Source of the DNA: Archangium sp.
Lineage (GTDB): Bacteria; Myxococcota; Myxococcia; Myxococcales; Myxococcaceae
Length of the DNA stretch: 64,000 nt
Direction of reading: 5' to 3'
Assembly: GCA_022843845.1 (NCBI GenBank)
Contig: JALHMW010000003.1
Span: 186,001 to 250,000 of the forward strand
The notes under the pieces were generated by a model, which saw only the letters and a list, made by a program, of their open reading frames with translations, was not told where the DNA came from and made no database searches. The position numbers were made by a program, and so were the translations under genes. Positions 44,556 through 54,644 of the stretch are shown one piece after another (the first letter of the stretch is position 1; every line of letters starts with the position of its first letter).

Positions 44556-45293
44556 TCAGGCCTTGGGGGCCGCAGCAGCGACGGGCGCAGCAGGCGCCTC
44601 AGGGGGCGCGGCGTCGGGTGCAGCCGAGGGTGCGGGCGCGGCGGCCGGCGGCGGCGCCGAGACGTCGGCGCTGACCGGAGGACGCGGCGACGACGGGGCG
44701 ACGCCCTTACGCGCGGCCTTCTCCTTCTCGGCCTCGAGCACCGACTGGCGGTGCAGATCGCGAGCGCGCTGCGCCACCTTCGGGTTCGGCCCGAGGATGA
44801 TGAACATCGTCTTGCCTTCGAGGCGCACCTGCTGATCGACGACCGCGATGTCCTTCGTGTCCTTCATCACGTCGTCGAGGATCGCGGTGCCGAGCTCGCG
44901 GTGGGTGATCTCGCGGCCACGGAACATGATCGTGATCTTCGCCTTGTTGCCCTCTTCGATGAACTCTTTGACGTGGCGAAGCTTGGTCTCGTAGTCGTGC
45001 TCCTCCGTCTTGGGGCGGAGCTTCACTTCCTTCACCTTGACCACGACCTGCTTCTTCTTGGCCTCGTTCGTCTTCTTCTTCTCTTCGTACTTGAACCGGC
45101 CGTAGTCCATGATCTTGCAGACCGGTGGACGGGCCATGGGGTTCACTTCGACGAGGTTGAGGCCTTCGGCCTGAGCTCGCGCCAGCGCCTGGTCAGTGGG
45201 CATGACGCCCAGCTGTTCGCCGTTCGCCCCGACGACACGGACTTCACGGGCTTTGATGCGGCGGTCTGTTCTCTGGTCGCGTGCGGTAGCGAT
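44556..45293 (-). CDS. infC: Translation initiation factor IF-3 with AUC start and C-terminal tail
   Basis: IF-3 discriminates against non-initiator tRNA and non-standard start codons. The N domain runs from RRIKAREVRVVGANGEQLGVMPTDQALA and the C domain to about residue 180, followed by a 65-residue Ala/Pro/Ser tail. The N domain continues in frame upstream of the first ATG (45203) to an ATC at 45293, with TGGAGA seven bases before it and no ATG, GTG or TTG there. AUU/AUC/AUA starts are the known basis of infC autoregulation, and I recall an AUC start and a tail for Myxococcus Dsg (IF-3). Confidence 0.95.
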   Translation of the reverse strand: MATARDQRTDRRIKAREVRVVGANGEQLGVMPTDQALARAQAEGLNLVEVNPMARPPVCKIMDYGRFKYEEKKKTNEAKKKQVVVKVKEVKLRPKTEEHDYETKLRHVKEFIEEGNKAKITIMFRGREITHRELGTAILDDVMKDTKDIAVVDQQVRLEGKTMFIILGPNPKVAQRARDLHRQSVLEAEKEKAARKGVAPSSPRPPVSADVSAPPPAAAPAPSAAPDAAPPEAPAAPVAAAAPKA

Positions 45294-45328
45294 GGCGCTG
45301 TCTCCAAAAGGAAGTGAAAGAGGCGCGC

Positions 45329-45356
45329 TTCTTAGCGATCGGCCTCGTCAAGTCAA
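45329..45356 (-). promoter_or_regulatory. Promoter of the infC-rpmI-rplT-pheST-ihfA operon
   Basis: On the minus strand TTGACT (45356 to 45351), 16 bases, then TAAGAA (45334 to 45329). Transcription would start about 30 bases before the infC AUC codon. Confidence 0.55.
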
Positions 45357-45480
45357 GGCGCGCCAACGTTCCTTCCGCACCTGGCGCCGTGGGCTCGATT
45401 CAGGGGCCGCTCCGAGCGCTGCGGGCCCGACGGACAGGCCCACATTGAAGCAATCAAACTGATCGGGTACTCCGCGACGC

Positions 45481-46434
45481 ATGCCCGTCAGCCACGACTA
45501 CAAGGTCTTCTCTGGCAACTCGAACCGTGGCCTGGCTGAGCGCATCTCGGAGTACCTGAAGCGACCACTGTCGAAGTGCGACGTGGGCCGGTTCAGCGAC
45601 GGCGAGATTCAGGTCGAGATCGGCGAGAACGTGCGCGGCTTCGATGTGTTCGTCATTCAGTCGACCTGCCCGCCGGTGAACGATCACATCATGGAGCTGT
45701 TGATCATGTGCGACGCGCTCAAGCGCGCGAGCGCGGCGTCGATCACGGCGGTGGTGCCCTATTACGGCTACGCACGGCAGGACCGGAAGGTGGCGGCGCG
45801 CACGCCCATCACCGCGAAGCTGGTGGCCGACCTGTTCGAGACGGCCGGCGTGACGCGCGTGGTGTCGATGGACATGCACGCCGGGCAGATTCAGGGGTTC
45901 TTCAACATCCCCACCGATCACCTCTACGCCTCGCCGGTGTTCCTCGATGATCTGCGAAAGAAGTTCGCGACCACCGACAACCTCGTGATCGTCTCGCCAG
46001 ACGCGGGTGGCGTCGAGCGCGCGCGGGCGTACTCCAAGCGGCTCAACTGCCCGCTGGCCATCATCGACAAGCGCCGCCCACGCCCGAACTCGTCAGAGGT
46101 GATGAACCTCATCGGCGACGTGAAGGGCCGCGACGCGATCATCATCGACGACATCATCGACACCGCCGGCACGCTGACGCAGGGCGCTGCAGCACTGAAG
46201 GAAAAGGGCGCCAGCAGCGTGTACGCGTACATCGTGCACCCGATCCTCTCTGGGCCGGCGATCGCGCGCGTCAACGAGTCGGTGCTCGAAGAGCTGGTGG
46301 TGGCCGACACGGTGCCCTTGAGCAAGTCGGCTCAGGCGTGCACGAAGATCCGCTCGGTCGGCTCGGAGCGGCTGTTCGGTGAGGCGATCGCGCGCATCTA
46401 TCGCGCCGAGTCGCTCTCGAGCCTGTTCGTATGA
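45481..46434 (+). CDS. prs: Ribose-phosphate pyrophosphokinase
   Basis: Makes PRPP from ribose 5-phosphate and ATP. The 317 residues include [24 protein letters not shown], the flexible-loop region [17 protein letters not shown], and the PRPP-binding [18 protein letters not shown]. Full length, divergent from infC. Its stop overlaps the next gene's ATG by four bases. Confidence 0.97.
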   Translation: MPVSHDYKVFSGNSNRGLAERISEYLKRPLSKCDVGRFSDGEIQVEIGENVRGFDVFVIQSTCPPVNDHIMELLIMCDALKRASAASITAVVPYYGYARQDRKVAARTPITAKLVADLFETAGVTRVVSMDMHAGQIQGFFNIPTDHLYASPVFLDDLRKKFATTDNLVIVSPDAGGVERARAYSKRLNCPLAIIDKRRPRPNSSEVMNLIGDVKGRDAIIIDDIIDTAGTLTQGAAALKEKGASSVYAYIVHPILSGPAIARVNESVLEELVVADTVPLSKSAQACTKIRSVGSERLFGEAIARIYRAESLSSLFV

Positions 46435-47780
46435 AGGCCGGTCAGGTCGCGGCGACACTCTCGAGCCAGCTCGAGGGAGAGGTGCTGCAGCCGACCGACG
46501 CTCGGTTCGAAGACGCTGCGGCGATCTTCAACCGCGAGTTCCAGCACCAGCCGGCGCTCATCGCGCGGTGCAAGACGACACGTGACGTGGTGAACACGGT
46601 GCGCGCTGCCACTGGGGCCGGGTTGCCCTTGACCGTGAGGAGCGGTGGGCACGCGCATGGGGGCCACTCGGTCGGCGCTGATGCGCTCGTCGCCGATCTC
46701 CGCGGGCTCGACTCGCTCGAGCTCGACGAGGCCGCGATGACCGTCACGGTCGGAGGCGGCGTCAACGCGCTCGCGCTGATCGAGCACCTGTACGACCGGG
46801 GCCTGGCGACGGTGACCGGCTTCGACCCGCGCGTCGGCGTGAGCGGGCTGACCCTGGGAGGCGGCTACGGCCTGCTGTCCCGCATGCACGGCATGGCGTG
46901 CGATCAGCTGCTGTCGGCCGAAGTGGTGCTCGCCGACGGCTCGGTCGTGGTCGCGAGCGCGAACGAGCACCCCGAGCTGCTCTGGGCGTTGAAGGGAGCA
47001 GGCGCGAACTTCGGGGTGGTGACGCGTCTGACGCTCGCGGTTCGCCCGCTGCCGGAACTCTACGGCGGCGTGATCTCCTACCACGCAAGCCGGAGTGACG
47101 AGCTCCTGCCCCGGTACGCCGAGCTCGTCGCGGGCGGGCTGCCCGACTCGACGACCGTCTACGTCGGCATCGACACCAGCCCCGATGAGATCTCCTCGCT
47201 GTCGTTGATCGCCTTTCACCTCGGCGATCTCGAGGAAGGTGCGCGAGTGCTCGCGCCGTTGACGTCCTGGGGCCGGCCGCTCGCAGGAGCGTTCGATGAG
47301 TTCGACCTGCTCGCGCTCCACCAGCCCGGCGGCGACACCTTTCCCGAGGGGTTCAAGCACTCGTGGCGCAGTCACTTCCTGCCGTCGTTCGAAAGCTCGA
47401 CGGTCGCGACGCTGGTGGGCGCCATCGAAGAGGCCCGTGCGTTTCCGAGCTGGACGGTGATCGAGCACATGGGCGGAGCCATCGGCGCGCTGGACGGCGC
47501 TGCCACCGCGTTCCCCCACCGACGCGCTGCGTTCGGGGTCGTCAGCGCGCTCAAGTGGGAGAGCGACCCGCCGGCCGAGCCCCTCGCCTGGCAGGAGCGG
47601 CTCTGGCGCGAGCTCGCCCCCGCGTCGCTCGGCTCGTACGTGAACTACGCCTCGGACAAACACGGGCCCCAGGCGATCAGGGCGGCCTACGGGGCCAACC
47701 TGCCGCGGCTCATCGAGCTCAAGCGTCGGTACGATCCCTTCAGGGTCTTCTGCGGCAACATCACGATTCCCGCGGCGTGA
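46431..47780 (+). CDS. FAD-linked oxidase (berberine-bridge type)
   Basis: A 449-residue oxidoreductase of the PCMH/BBE family. [11 protein letters not shown] holds the histidine that covalently binds FAD in relatives, [24 protein letters not shown] and [24 protein letters not shown] complete the FAD domain, and [34 protein letters not shown] is the C-terminal BBE motif. No signal peptide, so probably cytosolic. Substrate unknown. ATGA overlap with prs; overlaps the convergent SDR gene by 20 bases. Confidence 0.9.
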   Translation: MKAGQVAATLSSQLEGEVLQPTDARFEDAAAIFNREFQHQPALIARCKTTRDVVNTVRAATGAGLPLTVRSGGHAHGGHSVGADALVADLRGLDSLELDEAAMTVTVGGGVNALALIEHLYDRGLATVTGFDPRVGVSGLTLGGGYGLLSRMHGMACDQLLSAEVVLADGSVVVASANEHPELLWALKGAGANFGVVTRLTLAVRPLPELYGGVISYHASRSDELLPRYAELVAGGLPDSTTVYVGIDTSPDEISSLSLIAFHLGDLEEGARVLAPLTSWGRPLAGAFDEFDLLALHQPGGDTFPEGFKHSWRSHFLPSFESSTVATLVGAIEEARAFPSWTVIEHMGGAIGALDGAATAFPHRRAAFGVVSALKWESDPPAEPLAWQERLWRELAPASLGSYVNYASDKHGPQAIRAAYGANLPRLIELKRRYDPFRVFCGNITIPAA

Positions 47781-48624
47781 GCCCCCAGTCGAGCAGCGTC
47801 TGGCGGTCCCGCTCCGCGTCGTCCATCGCGAGCGCGGCGAGCAGCTCGGCCTTTGGCGTCGCGCTGTAGCGCGCGCGCGGCACCTCGGCGGTCAGCGCTT
47901 CGACCACGAGTCGAGCGACCGCGGGTGCCGGGGTGGCGAGGGCGCGCGCCTCAGCGAGCACGCCGCGCACGTTCGCCCAGGGGATCTTCCAGGCCGCCCG
48001 TGACGCCGCCGGCGCTTCCCGTTCGACGCGGGCCATCTGGGCCTCGAGACGTTCCCACAGCGGAGTCGCGACGGCGCCGGGCTCGATCACCGACACGTGC
48101 ACACCCGCGCTGGCGAGCTCGAGGCGCAGCCCGTCAGAGAGGCTCTCGAGCGCGAACTTCGAGGCCGAGTACGCCGCGGTGCCAGGCGCCGTCACCTGCC
48201 CTGCCCCTGAGCTGACGTTGACGATGCGCCCCCGGTCGGCGCGGAGGCGTGGGAGCACGGCGCGGGTGACTCGAAACGCGCCGGTCACGTTCACCTCGAA
48301 CAGGAGAGAGAGATCGGCCGGCGACGTCCACTCGAGGGGCGCCGCGAAGGCGATGCCTGCGGCGTTCACCAGCCCGTGAAGACGCCGGGCCCGAAGGCTC
48401 CGACGCAGCCGCGCGACGAGCCCCAGCACGTCGCGGTCCTTCCGAACGTCGAGGCGCACCGGCACCACGCGGGGCCCATGGGCGGTGACCAGGGCTTTGG
48501 AGTCGACGTCGCGTCGAACGCCCGCGAAGACGCCGAAGCCGCCACCGATGAGGGCGTCGACCGACGCCGCGCCGATGCCCGACGAGGCGCCCGTCACCAG
48601 CACCCAGTCCTTCGGTGTCTTCAT
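47761..48624 (-). CDS. Short-chain dehydrogenase/reductase
   Basis: A 287-residue classical SDR: cofactor motif TGASSGIG, NAAG, catalytic Ser in NVSSGAG and YSASK. MKTPKDWVLVTGA at 48624 is the start; upstream in-frame residues overlap the divergent lipoprotein's promoter region. An Arg cluster after the second strand suggests NADP(H) preference. Substrate unknown. Confidence 0.9.
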   Translation of the reverse strand: MKTPKDWVLVTGASSGIGAASVDALIGGGFGVFAGVRRDVDSKALVTAHGPRVVPVRLDVRKDRDVLGLVARLRRSLRARRLHGLVNAAGIAFAAPLEWTSPADLSLLFEVNVTGAFRVTRAVLPRLRADRGRIVNVSSGAGQVTAPGTAAYSASKFALESLSDGLRLELASAGVHVSVIEPGAVATPLWERLEAQMARVEREAPAASRAAWKIPWANVRGVLAEARALATPAPAVARLVVEALTAEVPRARYSATPKAELLAALAMDDAERDRQTLLDWGLTPRES

Positions 48625-48680
48625 GCCGCAGAGTGTGGCGCGCCCCGTCGGCGCTGCCCAGTCTGGTGTAAGCACCGGCC

Positions 48681-50198
48681 ATGCGCCTGCCCACGTTCGT
48701 CGCCGCTGCGGTCCTGGTGTCCTGCACCCCGCCGGTGAAGCCCTTCCCCGACGGCTTCCTCTTCGGGGCCTCGATCGCCGGCTTCCAGGTCGACATGGGC
48801 TGCCCGACGATTCCCGCCGAGCAGTGTGAAGACCGGCGCAGCGACTGGTACCAGCTGATCACCGGCAAGGCGCAGGTGAACCCGACGGTCGCCGCGAACT
48901 TCACGTGGGATGCGCCGACCACCGCGCCCGGTCACTGGGAGCTATTCGAGCAGGACTTCACGCGCGCGAAGGACGAGCTGGGCCTCGACGCCATGCGGCT
49001 GTCGATCGAGTGGAGCCGCATCTTCCCCACCGCGACCGACGGCCTCGAGGGCGCCGCGCTCGCAGCCGTGGCGAACCGTGACGCCATCGACCGCTACCAC
49101 GCGATGTTCGCCTCGTTGAAGGCGAAGGGCATCACGCCGCTGGTGACGCTGAACCACTACTCGCTCCCGGTGTGGATTCACGACGGGCTCGCCTGCCACC
49201 AGAACCTGGCGACGTGCACGAACCGCGGCTGGCTCGACAAGGAGCGAATGCACCGTGAGATCGCGAAGTACTCCGGCTTCGTCGCGAAGGAGTTCGCTGG
49301 GGAGGTCGATCTCTGGGCGACGCTGAACGAGCCGTTCGCCGTCGTCATCCCCGGGTACCTGCAGCCCGGGAAGGACCGGGTGAATCCTCCGGCGGCGTCG
49401 CTGCGCTTCGAAGAGGCGCGCCAGGTGGCGATCGCGATGATCGAAGGCCACGCGCGCATGTACGACGCGGTGAGGTCGAACGACACGGTCGACGCAGACG
49501 GCAACGGGAAGCCCGCCGAGATCGGCATCGTCTTTCCCATCGTTCCGGCGCTGCCGAAGGACCCTGCGAACGCGCTCGACACCCGCGGTGCCGAGAACGT
49601 CTTCTACTTGAACAACCAGCTCTTCCTCGACGGCGTGATCAACGGAACGATGGACGCGAACATCGACGGCAAGGCCGATGGCCCGCCTCGCGACGATCTC
49701 GTCGGCCGCTGCGACTGGCTCGGCATCAACTACTACTCGCGCGTGAAGGTGACCGGCACCGACTCGCCCAGCTTCCCGCAGTTCTCGGTGCTCTCGACGT
49801 TCGACCCGTTCTCGCTCGAGCTGTGGGACGACACGCCGCAGGGCATCTTCGACGCGATCACCTGGGCGAAGGGCCGCTACGGCAAGCCGATGTACATCAG
49901 CGAGACGGGCGTCGACGGCGCCGCTGATGCCGAGAAGACCGCGAGCTGGCTGGTGCGGTACCTGTCGATGACGCAGAAGGCGATTCGCGCCGGCGCCGAC
50001 GTGCGCGGGTTCTTCTACTGGTCGTTGATCGACAACTACGAGTGGAACCACGGCATGGCGATGAAGTTCGGGCTCTACGCGGTGGGTGCCGACGCGCAGA
50101 AGACGCGCACGCCGCGGTCGGCGGTGAGCGCGTACCGGCAGATCACGAAGGCGAAGGACGTGCCGGCCGAGCTGAAGAAGCAGTACGCCGCAGAGTAG
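48681..50198 (+). CDS. Secreted glycoside hydrolase family 1 lipoprotein
   Basis: A 505-residue beta-glucosidase-family enzyme. The N terminus MRLPTFVAAAVLVSC is a lipoprotein signal with Cys15. The GH1 barrel has acid/base Glu in ATLNEPF, YYSRVKVT, and the nucleophile in YISETGVDG (a variant of the ITENG motif); it ends with WSLIDNYEWNHGMAMKFGLYAV. GH1 enzymes are usually cytoplasmic, so an exported lipid-anchored form is notable. Confidence 0.9.
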   Translation: MRLPTFVAAAVLVSCTPPVKPFPDGFLFGASIAGFQVDMGCPTIPAEQCEDRRSDWYQLITGKAQVNPTVAANFTWDAPTTAPGHWELFEQDFTRAKDELGLDAMRLSIEWSRIFPTATDGLEGAALAAVANRDAIDRYHAMFASLKAKGITPLVTLNHYSLPVWIHDGLACHQNLATCTNRGWLDKERMHREIAKYSGFVAKEFAGEVDLWATLNEPFAVVIPGYLQPGKDRVNPPAASLRFEEARQVAIAMIEGHARMYDAVRSNDTVDADGNGKPAEIGIVFPIVPALPKDPANALDTRGAENVFYLNNQLFLDGVINGTMDANIDGKADGPPRDDLVGRCDWLGINYYSRVKVTGTDSPSFPQFSVLSTFDPFSLELWDDTPQGIFDAITWAKGRYGKPMYISETGVDGAADAEKTASWLVRYLSMTQKAIRAGADVRGFFYWSLIDNYEWNHGMAMKFGLYAVGADAQKTRTPRSAVSAYRQITKAKDVPAELKKQYAAE

Positions 50199-50516
50199 CG
50201 CTCCGCGCGGTCGTTGCGCTGACCACGACTCGAGGGGCCAGCACCCTCACGTCGAGCAGGTGCCGGTGCCCGAGCCATCAGGTTCTGGCACCTGCCCGCC
50301 GTGCAGGACGGCGCCCCACCGTCGAGCTGCAGAACGAGCTGCTGGTGCTCCCGAGGACGCAGCTGGAGGCCGCGCGCACACAGCGTCTGCGCGGTGCGAT
50401 CACCATCGTTGCCGACGCTCCCGCCCTGAGGCCGGAGGCGCTCCCTGGCACGCCTCGCCCTGAGCGCGCCTGCATGAAGGGTTGCACGCGAGGATCGCGG
50501 GGCTAAGCAGGCACGA
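50199..50516. other. Intergenic stretch without a supported gene
   Basis: About 318 bases between the GH1 and TPR-like lipoprotein genes. Several short frames exist on both strands, but none has a start, ribosome-binding site and family signature. The minus-strand piece LVLQLDGGAPSCTAGR is protein-like and may be a gene relic. The promoter of the next gene should lie at the right end. Confidence 0.4.
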
Positions 50517-51461
50517 ATGCACCGCATCATCGCCGTCTCACTCCTCTCGCTCACCGCGGGCTGCCGTTCATCGTCGGCAATGGATGCAGGCCCGACTCTC
50601 GCGACGCCGACGCCGGCCATCCGCTCCGAGATCGAGGCAGCGCTCGCGAAGCGGCAGCAGGGCAACGCGCCGGTCGCGACGACGCTGTTGCTCGAGGCCG
50701 CAACGCACGCGAGGGCCGCGAACGATCTCGCTGGAGAAGCCTGGGCGCTCCACCGCGCGGGCGACACGCTGCTCGATCAAGATCGCTGTGGCCCATCACG
50801 GGCGCGCTACGTCGAGGCGATGACGCTCCACCAACGGCTCGGCGATCGCGCGAAGGTCGGTCTTGCTGCGAACGATCTCGGGCTCTGGGCCCGCCGCTGC
50901 GAGCTCGACGAGGCGATCGGCTGGTTCTCGGTCGCGATGACGTACCGCCGCGATGATCCCAGAGCGTTCGCCACCAGCGCCAACAACCTCGCGGGCACGT
51001 TCTGGAACATGAATCGTCCTGACGAGGCGCAGCTGACCTGGGAGGAAGCACTCGCTGCCGCCGAGCGCGCGAACGAGCTGGTGATGCAGCGCAAGGTGCT
51101 GGCCAACCTCGCGCTGCTCTGGGTCCTGCGCGCCGAGGGCCGGTATGACGATGATCCCCTCGCGCGGGAGCAGTCCATCGACGAGCTGCTCGCCCGGGCC
51201 GAGAACGCCGATGGTGGAGCAGACGAGCTCGACGCCGACACGCTGCTCGCCGAGCTCGACCGCCGCCGTGAGCGCTTCGACGGTGCGGCGGCCACGAAGA
51301 AAGAAGTCCCCGAAGACTCCCCTGCCCTGGCTCGTGCCCGCGACTACTTCAACCGCGCCATCGAGGCGGCGAAGCGCGGCGGAGAAGATCCGATCGTCGT
51401 CTGCGGCTCGTTCGGCACCTTCGACGATCGGTGCGAGCTGCTCACGCCGAAGACGCCATGA
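50517..51461 (+). CDS. TPR-like lipoprotein
   Basis: A 314-residue protein with lipoprotein signal MHRIIAVSLLSLTAGC and an Ala/Pro linker. Residues about 35-200 consist of TPR-like helix pairs (ANDLAGEAWALHRAGDTLLDQDR, GDRAKVGLAANDLGLWARRCELDEAIGWF, ATSANNLAGTFWNMNRPDEAQLTWEEALAAAERA). The C-terminal part is Asp/Glu-rich. Likely an envelope scaffold protein of unknown partner. Confidence 0.8.
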   Translation: MHRIIAVSLLSLTAGCRSSSAMDAGPTLATPTPAIRSEIEAALAKRQQGNAPVATTLLLEAATHARAANDLAGEAWALHRAGDTLLDQDRCGPSRARYVEAMTLHQRLGDRAKVGLAANDLGLWARRCELDEAIGWFSVAMTYRRDDPRAFATSANNLAGTFWNMNRPDEAQLTWEEALAAAERANELVMQRKVLANLALLWVLRAEGRYDDDPLAREQSIDELLARAENADGGADELDADTLLAELDRRRERFDGAAATKKEVPEDSPALARARDYFNRAIEAAKRGGEDPIVVCGSFGTFDDRCELLTPKTP

Positions 51462-51603
51462 CGAGGTGGGCTCGCGTGACGGTGCTCAGTCTCGGTGCCC
51501 TTGAGTCGGCTGCCAAGGCTCGGCGCGTCTGACCGCAGACGTTCTCCGATGGACTCGACGTGGTGAGGCGGTGACTGGGTGCTCGCGGGTCAGCTCGGCG
51601 CCG

Positions 51604-52674
51604 TCAGTACACGAACGGAATGATGCGCCACTTCACCCGCTGCACGTACGCGTCCCACAGCGGGCCGTACTTCTTCGCGCAGCGCCGATCGTCATCGAGC
51701 TGCCGGGGCAGGAAGAGCGCCACGTAGTACAGGGGGTACAGCCAGGGCTGCCACGCCGTGACGTAGCCGAGCGACAGCGCGAGCCCCGACGCCATCAACA
51801 GCTCGCCCAGGTAGTTCACGTGTCGAGACAGCCCCCAGAAGCCGTTGACCAGCACGCGCCCTTCCAGCGCGATCGGCGCGATCAGCCCGAACGCCTTCTT
51901 GTTCGGGTCGCGCTTGAACCAGTACTTCTGCATGTTCGCCCCGCGCGCGAACGACCACCCGGTGAAGAAGACGAGGGCGATGAGCGGAAGCACGACGGCC
52001 GGCAGGTGCGGGTTTGGTTGCTCCGCGAGCGCCCAGAGGCCCACGCCGTAGAAGTACGGGTAGAAGACGAGGCAGCCCCACGTCAGCTTGAAGCCCACGC
52101 GCTCGGCGACGAAGTCGTACGTGTAGAGGTGCACCTCTTCGAAGAAGAGGTACTCGCACAGGAAGAACGAGAAGAGCCCAACGTAGAGGAAGACTCCCGG
52201 GTTCGGATCGTCACGGTGCAGCGACAGGTGGTGGGCCGCGAACGACAGCACGTTGAGTTCGAGGATCACCGCGCCGATCAGGTACAGGTACATCTTCGCG
52301 TCGACGCGCCCGCCCCAGAGCTGCGGCTGCTCGATGCGGCCGAGGAAGAGATCCTTGAAGAGGTTGGAGCCCTCGACTGGCTTCGCGGGCAGCACGATCG
52401 CAGCCGAGGCGAGGAGCCCGGTCACGCACGCGCCGATCACCAACTCCCAGCGGTGCACGTAGAACGCGTTCCACTCGAGCAGGCCCTGCCAACACGCGAG
52501 CGCCCAGAGGCCGACGCAGATCAGGAATACCACCAGGCCGTTGAGGTGGTACCGCAGCTTCGCGCCCGTCACCGGGTTGGTGACGTAGCCGTCGACCCAT
52601 CGGCCTGGCACCACGGCGTTGAGCACGAACACCACCAGGTACATCACGAGCGGCCACAGGAACGCAGGCATCAC
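51604..52674 (-). CDS. ERG4/ERG24-family sterol reductase
   Basis: A 356-residue multispan membrane protein like delta-14 sterol reductases, DHCR7 and lamin B receptor. The best signature is [21 protein letters not shown], followed by [65 protein letters not shown] matches the family's central region. About nine membrane segments. It reduces sterol ring double bonds with NADPH in relatives; sterols are known in some myxobacteria. It overlaps the trmD end. Confidence 0.88.
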   Translation of the reverse strand: MMPAFLWPLVMYLVVFVLNAVVPGRWVDGYVTNPVTGAKLRYHLNGLVVFLICVGLWALACWQGLLEWNAFYVHRWELVIGACVTGLLASAAIVLPAKPVEGSNLFKDLFLGRIEQPQLWGGRVDAKMYLYLIGAVILELNVLSFAAHHLSLHRDDPNPGVFLYVGLFSFFLCEYLFFEEVHLYTYDFVAERVGFKLTWGCLVFYPYFYGVGLWALAEQPNPHLPAVVLPLIALVFFTGWSFARGANMQKYWFKRDPNKKAFGLIAPIALEGRVLVNGFWGLSRHVNYLGELLMASGLALSLGYVTAWQPWLYPLYYVALFLPRQLDDDRRCAKKYGPLWDAYVQRVKWRIIPFVY

Positions 52675-53399
52675 AACTTCTCCAGCGGGGTCGAGAGGAG
52701 CTTCACGTCGGCCTTGTTCAATACGAGCTTCGCGAAGAGATCAGGGCGTCGCGCCTTCGTCAGCTGGAGCGCGTGCCAGCGGCGCCATCGCTCGATGCGC
52801 GCGTGATCGCCCCCTTGCAACACCTCGGGCACGGTCATGCCGCGGAACTCCACGGGCCGGGTGTAGTGCGGGTGCTCGAGCAGGTTCGCCTCGAAGCTCT
52901 CGGTGGTGGCCGAGGTGGCGTTGCCGAGCACCCCGGGCACCAGCCGCGCGACCGCGTCGATGACACACAACGCGGCGACCTCACCGCCGGTCAGCACGAA
53001 GTCTCCGAGCGAGAGTTCCTCGTCGATCCACGCCAGCGCGCGCTCGTCGACGCCCTCGTAGCGGCCGCAGACCAGAATCGCCGAGCCCTGCGCCGCGAGC
53101 GCTCGGGCCTTCGGTTGATCGAACGTCGGCCCTCGTGGGCTCATGAGGATCACCCGGGCCTCAGGGAGCCGTGCTTTCGCCGCCTCGATGGCGCCGACGA
53201 GCGACTCCACCTTCATCACCATGCCCGCGCCGCCGCCGTACGGCGTGTCGTCGGTGTTCCGGTGCTTGTTGTTGGCGAAGTCGCGCACGTCGGTGGCGGT
53301 GACGTGCAGCAGGCCCTTGTCGCGCGCTTTGCCGAGGATCGACTCCGACGTGTAGCCGGTGATCATCGTCGGGAAGAGCGTGAGGACCTCGAAGCGCAT
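52671..53399 (-). CDS. trmD: tRNA (guanine37-N1)-methyltransferase
   Basis: A 242-residue SPOUT methyltransferase that modifies G37 of tRNAs such as tRNA-Pro. [26 protein letters not shown], the trefoil-knot [13 protein letters not shown] and [21 protein letters not shown] and [14 protein letters not shown] are present. The ATG at 53399 gives the conserved start; a GTG two codons earlier overlaps the rimM stop. Confidence 0.96.
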   Translation of the reverse strand: MRFEVLTLFPTMITGYTSESILGKARDKGLLHVTATDVRDFANNKHRNTDDTPYGGGAGMVMKVESLVGAIEAAKARLPEARVILMSPRGPTFDQPKARALAAQGSAILVCGRYEGVDERALAWIDEELSLGDFVLTGGEVAALCVIDAVARLVPGVLGNATSATTESFEANLLEHPHYTRPVEFRGMTVPEVLQGGDHARIERWRRWHALQLTKARRPDLFAKLVLNKADVKLLSTPLEKL

Positions 53400-53401
53400 G
53401 C

Positions 53402-53935
53402 TCACTTGTCGTCGTCGAAGACGAGCGGCTTCAAGACGATCGTCCGCGCGTCGAGATCGATCTTCACCACGAAGTCGTCAGCGAACGGCACCATCTCTTC
53501 GTGCTCGCCGTTCTTGAGCACCAGGTTCGGCACTGGGCCCGAGCTCCACACCTCGGCGACGATGCCCAGGGAGCGCCCATCCTCCGTCGATGCAGCGAGC
53601 CCCACCAGGTCGCCCTGGAAGAACTCTCCCTCTTCCGGCTGATCGATCTCGTCGCGGTGCACCGACACCGTCGAGCCGACCAGCAGGTCCGCGGCTTCAC
53701 GGCTCGAGAGCCCCTTGAGCTCCACCAACAGGTCGCCGCCGGCGTCACGCACGGTCAGCAGCTCGAACTCGCGGGGGGCTCCCGCTTTCGGCGTCAGGCG
53801 CAGGCGATCGACCGTCCCGAGCGCCGACGACGCGGGGTCGAAGGTCTTCATCATCACGGCGCCCTTGAGGCCGTGCGCGCGCGACACGTAGCCGATGCCC
53901 AACCACTCGTTCACGGCAGGAGTCCTGGCAGTCAC
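53402..53935 (-). CDS. rimM: 16S rRNA processing protein RimM
   Basis: A 177-residue 30S maturation factor that binds S19. The N domain starts [22 protein letters not shown] and the PRC-barrel ends [23 protein letters not shown] start. It sits between khpA and trmD as in most bacteria. Confidence 0.94.
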   Translation of the reverse strand: MTARTPAVNEWLGIGYVSRAHGLKGAVMMKTFDPASSALGTVDRLRLTPKAGAPREFELLTVRDAGGDLLVELKGLSSREAADLLVGSTVSVHRDEIDQPEEGEFFQGDLVGLAASTEDGRSLGIVAEVWSSGPVPNLVLKNGEHEEMVPFADDFVVKIDLDARTIVLKPLVFDDDK

Positions 53936-53959
53936 GGGCGCCCCCTCAGAGGCTCTTGC

Positions 53960-54235
53960 TTACGGCGCGGCGACGTTCCCGTTGGCGTGCTGCCCGGCTC
54001 GGCGGTCATCGACCAGCTCGAGCCTGATCTTCTCACCCTTTTTCTGTGCGGCATGGGTGACGACGGTGCGCAGCGCGTTGATGGTGCGGCCATCGCGGCC
54101 GATCACCTTCCCGACGTCGTCAGGCGCCACTTTGAGCTCGTAGAGCGAGTGATCCGCTGCCGGGGTCACCGTCAGCTCGACCACCTCAGGCTTGTCGACG
54201 AGCGCCTTCGCGAGAAAGACGATCAGGTCTTTCAC
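53960..54235 (-). CDS. khpA: KH-domain RNA-binding protein KhpA
   Basis: A 91-residue single-KH protein with the GxxG loop in VGKVIGRDGRTINALRTVV. KhpA homologues bind RNA with KhpB and influence cell division and small-RNA stability in other bacteria. GTG start. Located between rpsP and rimM, the family's standard place. Confidence 0.93.
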   Translation of the reverse strand: MKDLIVFLAKALVDKPEVVELTVTPAADHSLYELKVAPDDVGKVIGRDGRTINALRTVVTHAAQKKGEKIRLELVDDRRAGQHANGNVAAP

Positions 54236-54243
54236 GGTGAGAT

Positions 54244-54498
54244 TCAGGCCTTGGCGACGGGCTTCTGCGTCTTCTTGTAGAGGTTTCCGACCGTCTCGGA
54301 GGGCTGCGCGCCCATCTTCGTCCAGTGGGCCCAGCGGTCTTCGTTCACCGCGAACTTCGCGGGGCTCTCGTTGGGATCGTACATGCCGATGTTCTCGATG
54401 AAACGACCATCGCGGGGCATGCGCGAGTCAGCGGCAACGACGTGATAATACGGACGCTTCTTGGCACCAGCGCGAGCAAGACGGAGGACGACGCTCAT
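54244..54498 (-). CDS. rpsP: 30S ribosomal protein S16
   Basis: An 84-residue S16 starting MSVVLRLARAGAKKRPYYHVVAADSRMPRDGRFIENIGMYDP, the full family length. First gene of the rpsP-khpA-rimM-trmD operon. ffh, often upstream, is not here. Confidence 0.97.
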   Translation of the reverse strand: MSVVLRLARAGAKKRPYYHVVAADSRMPRDGRFIENIGMYDPNESPAKFAVNEDRWAHWTKMGAQPSETVGNLYKKTQKPVAKA

Positions 54499-54531
54499 CT
54501 GACAAACTCCTGAAAAGACGTTGGGAGGGTT

Positions 54532-54561
54532 GCCCTACACGGTTCCGGGCCAATCAGTCAA
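54532..54561 (-). promoter_or_regulatory. Promoter of the rpsP operon
   Basis: Minus strand TTGACT (54561 to 54556), 18 bases, TAGGGC (54537 to 54532). Leader of about 30 bases with AGGAG ahead of the rpsP ATG. Confidence 0.5.
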
Positions 54562-54644
54562 GCAGCGGGAGGAGGGCAGCTCCCAGCCAGCCTGTTCGTT
54601 GCACTCCGCGCCTCGCTCGGGGGTCTTCTGTCACTGGAGCTTTC

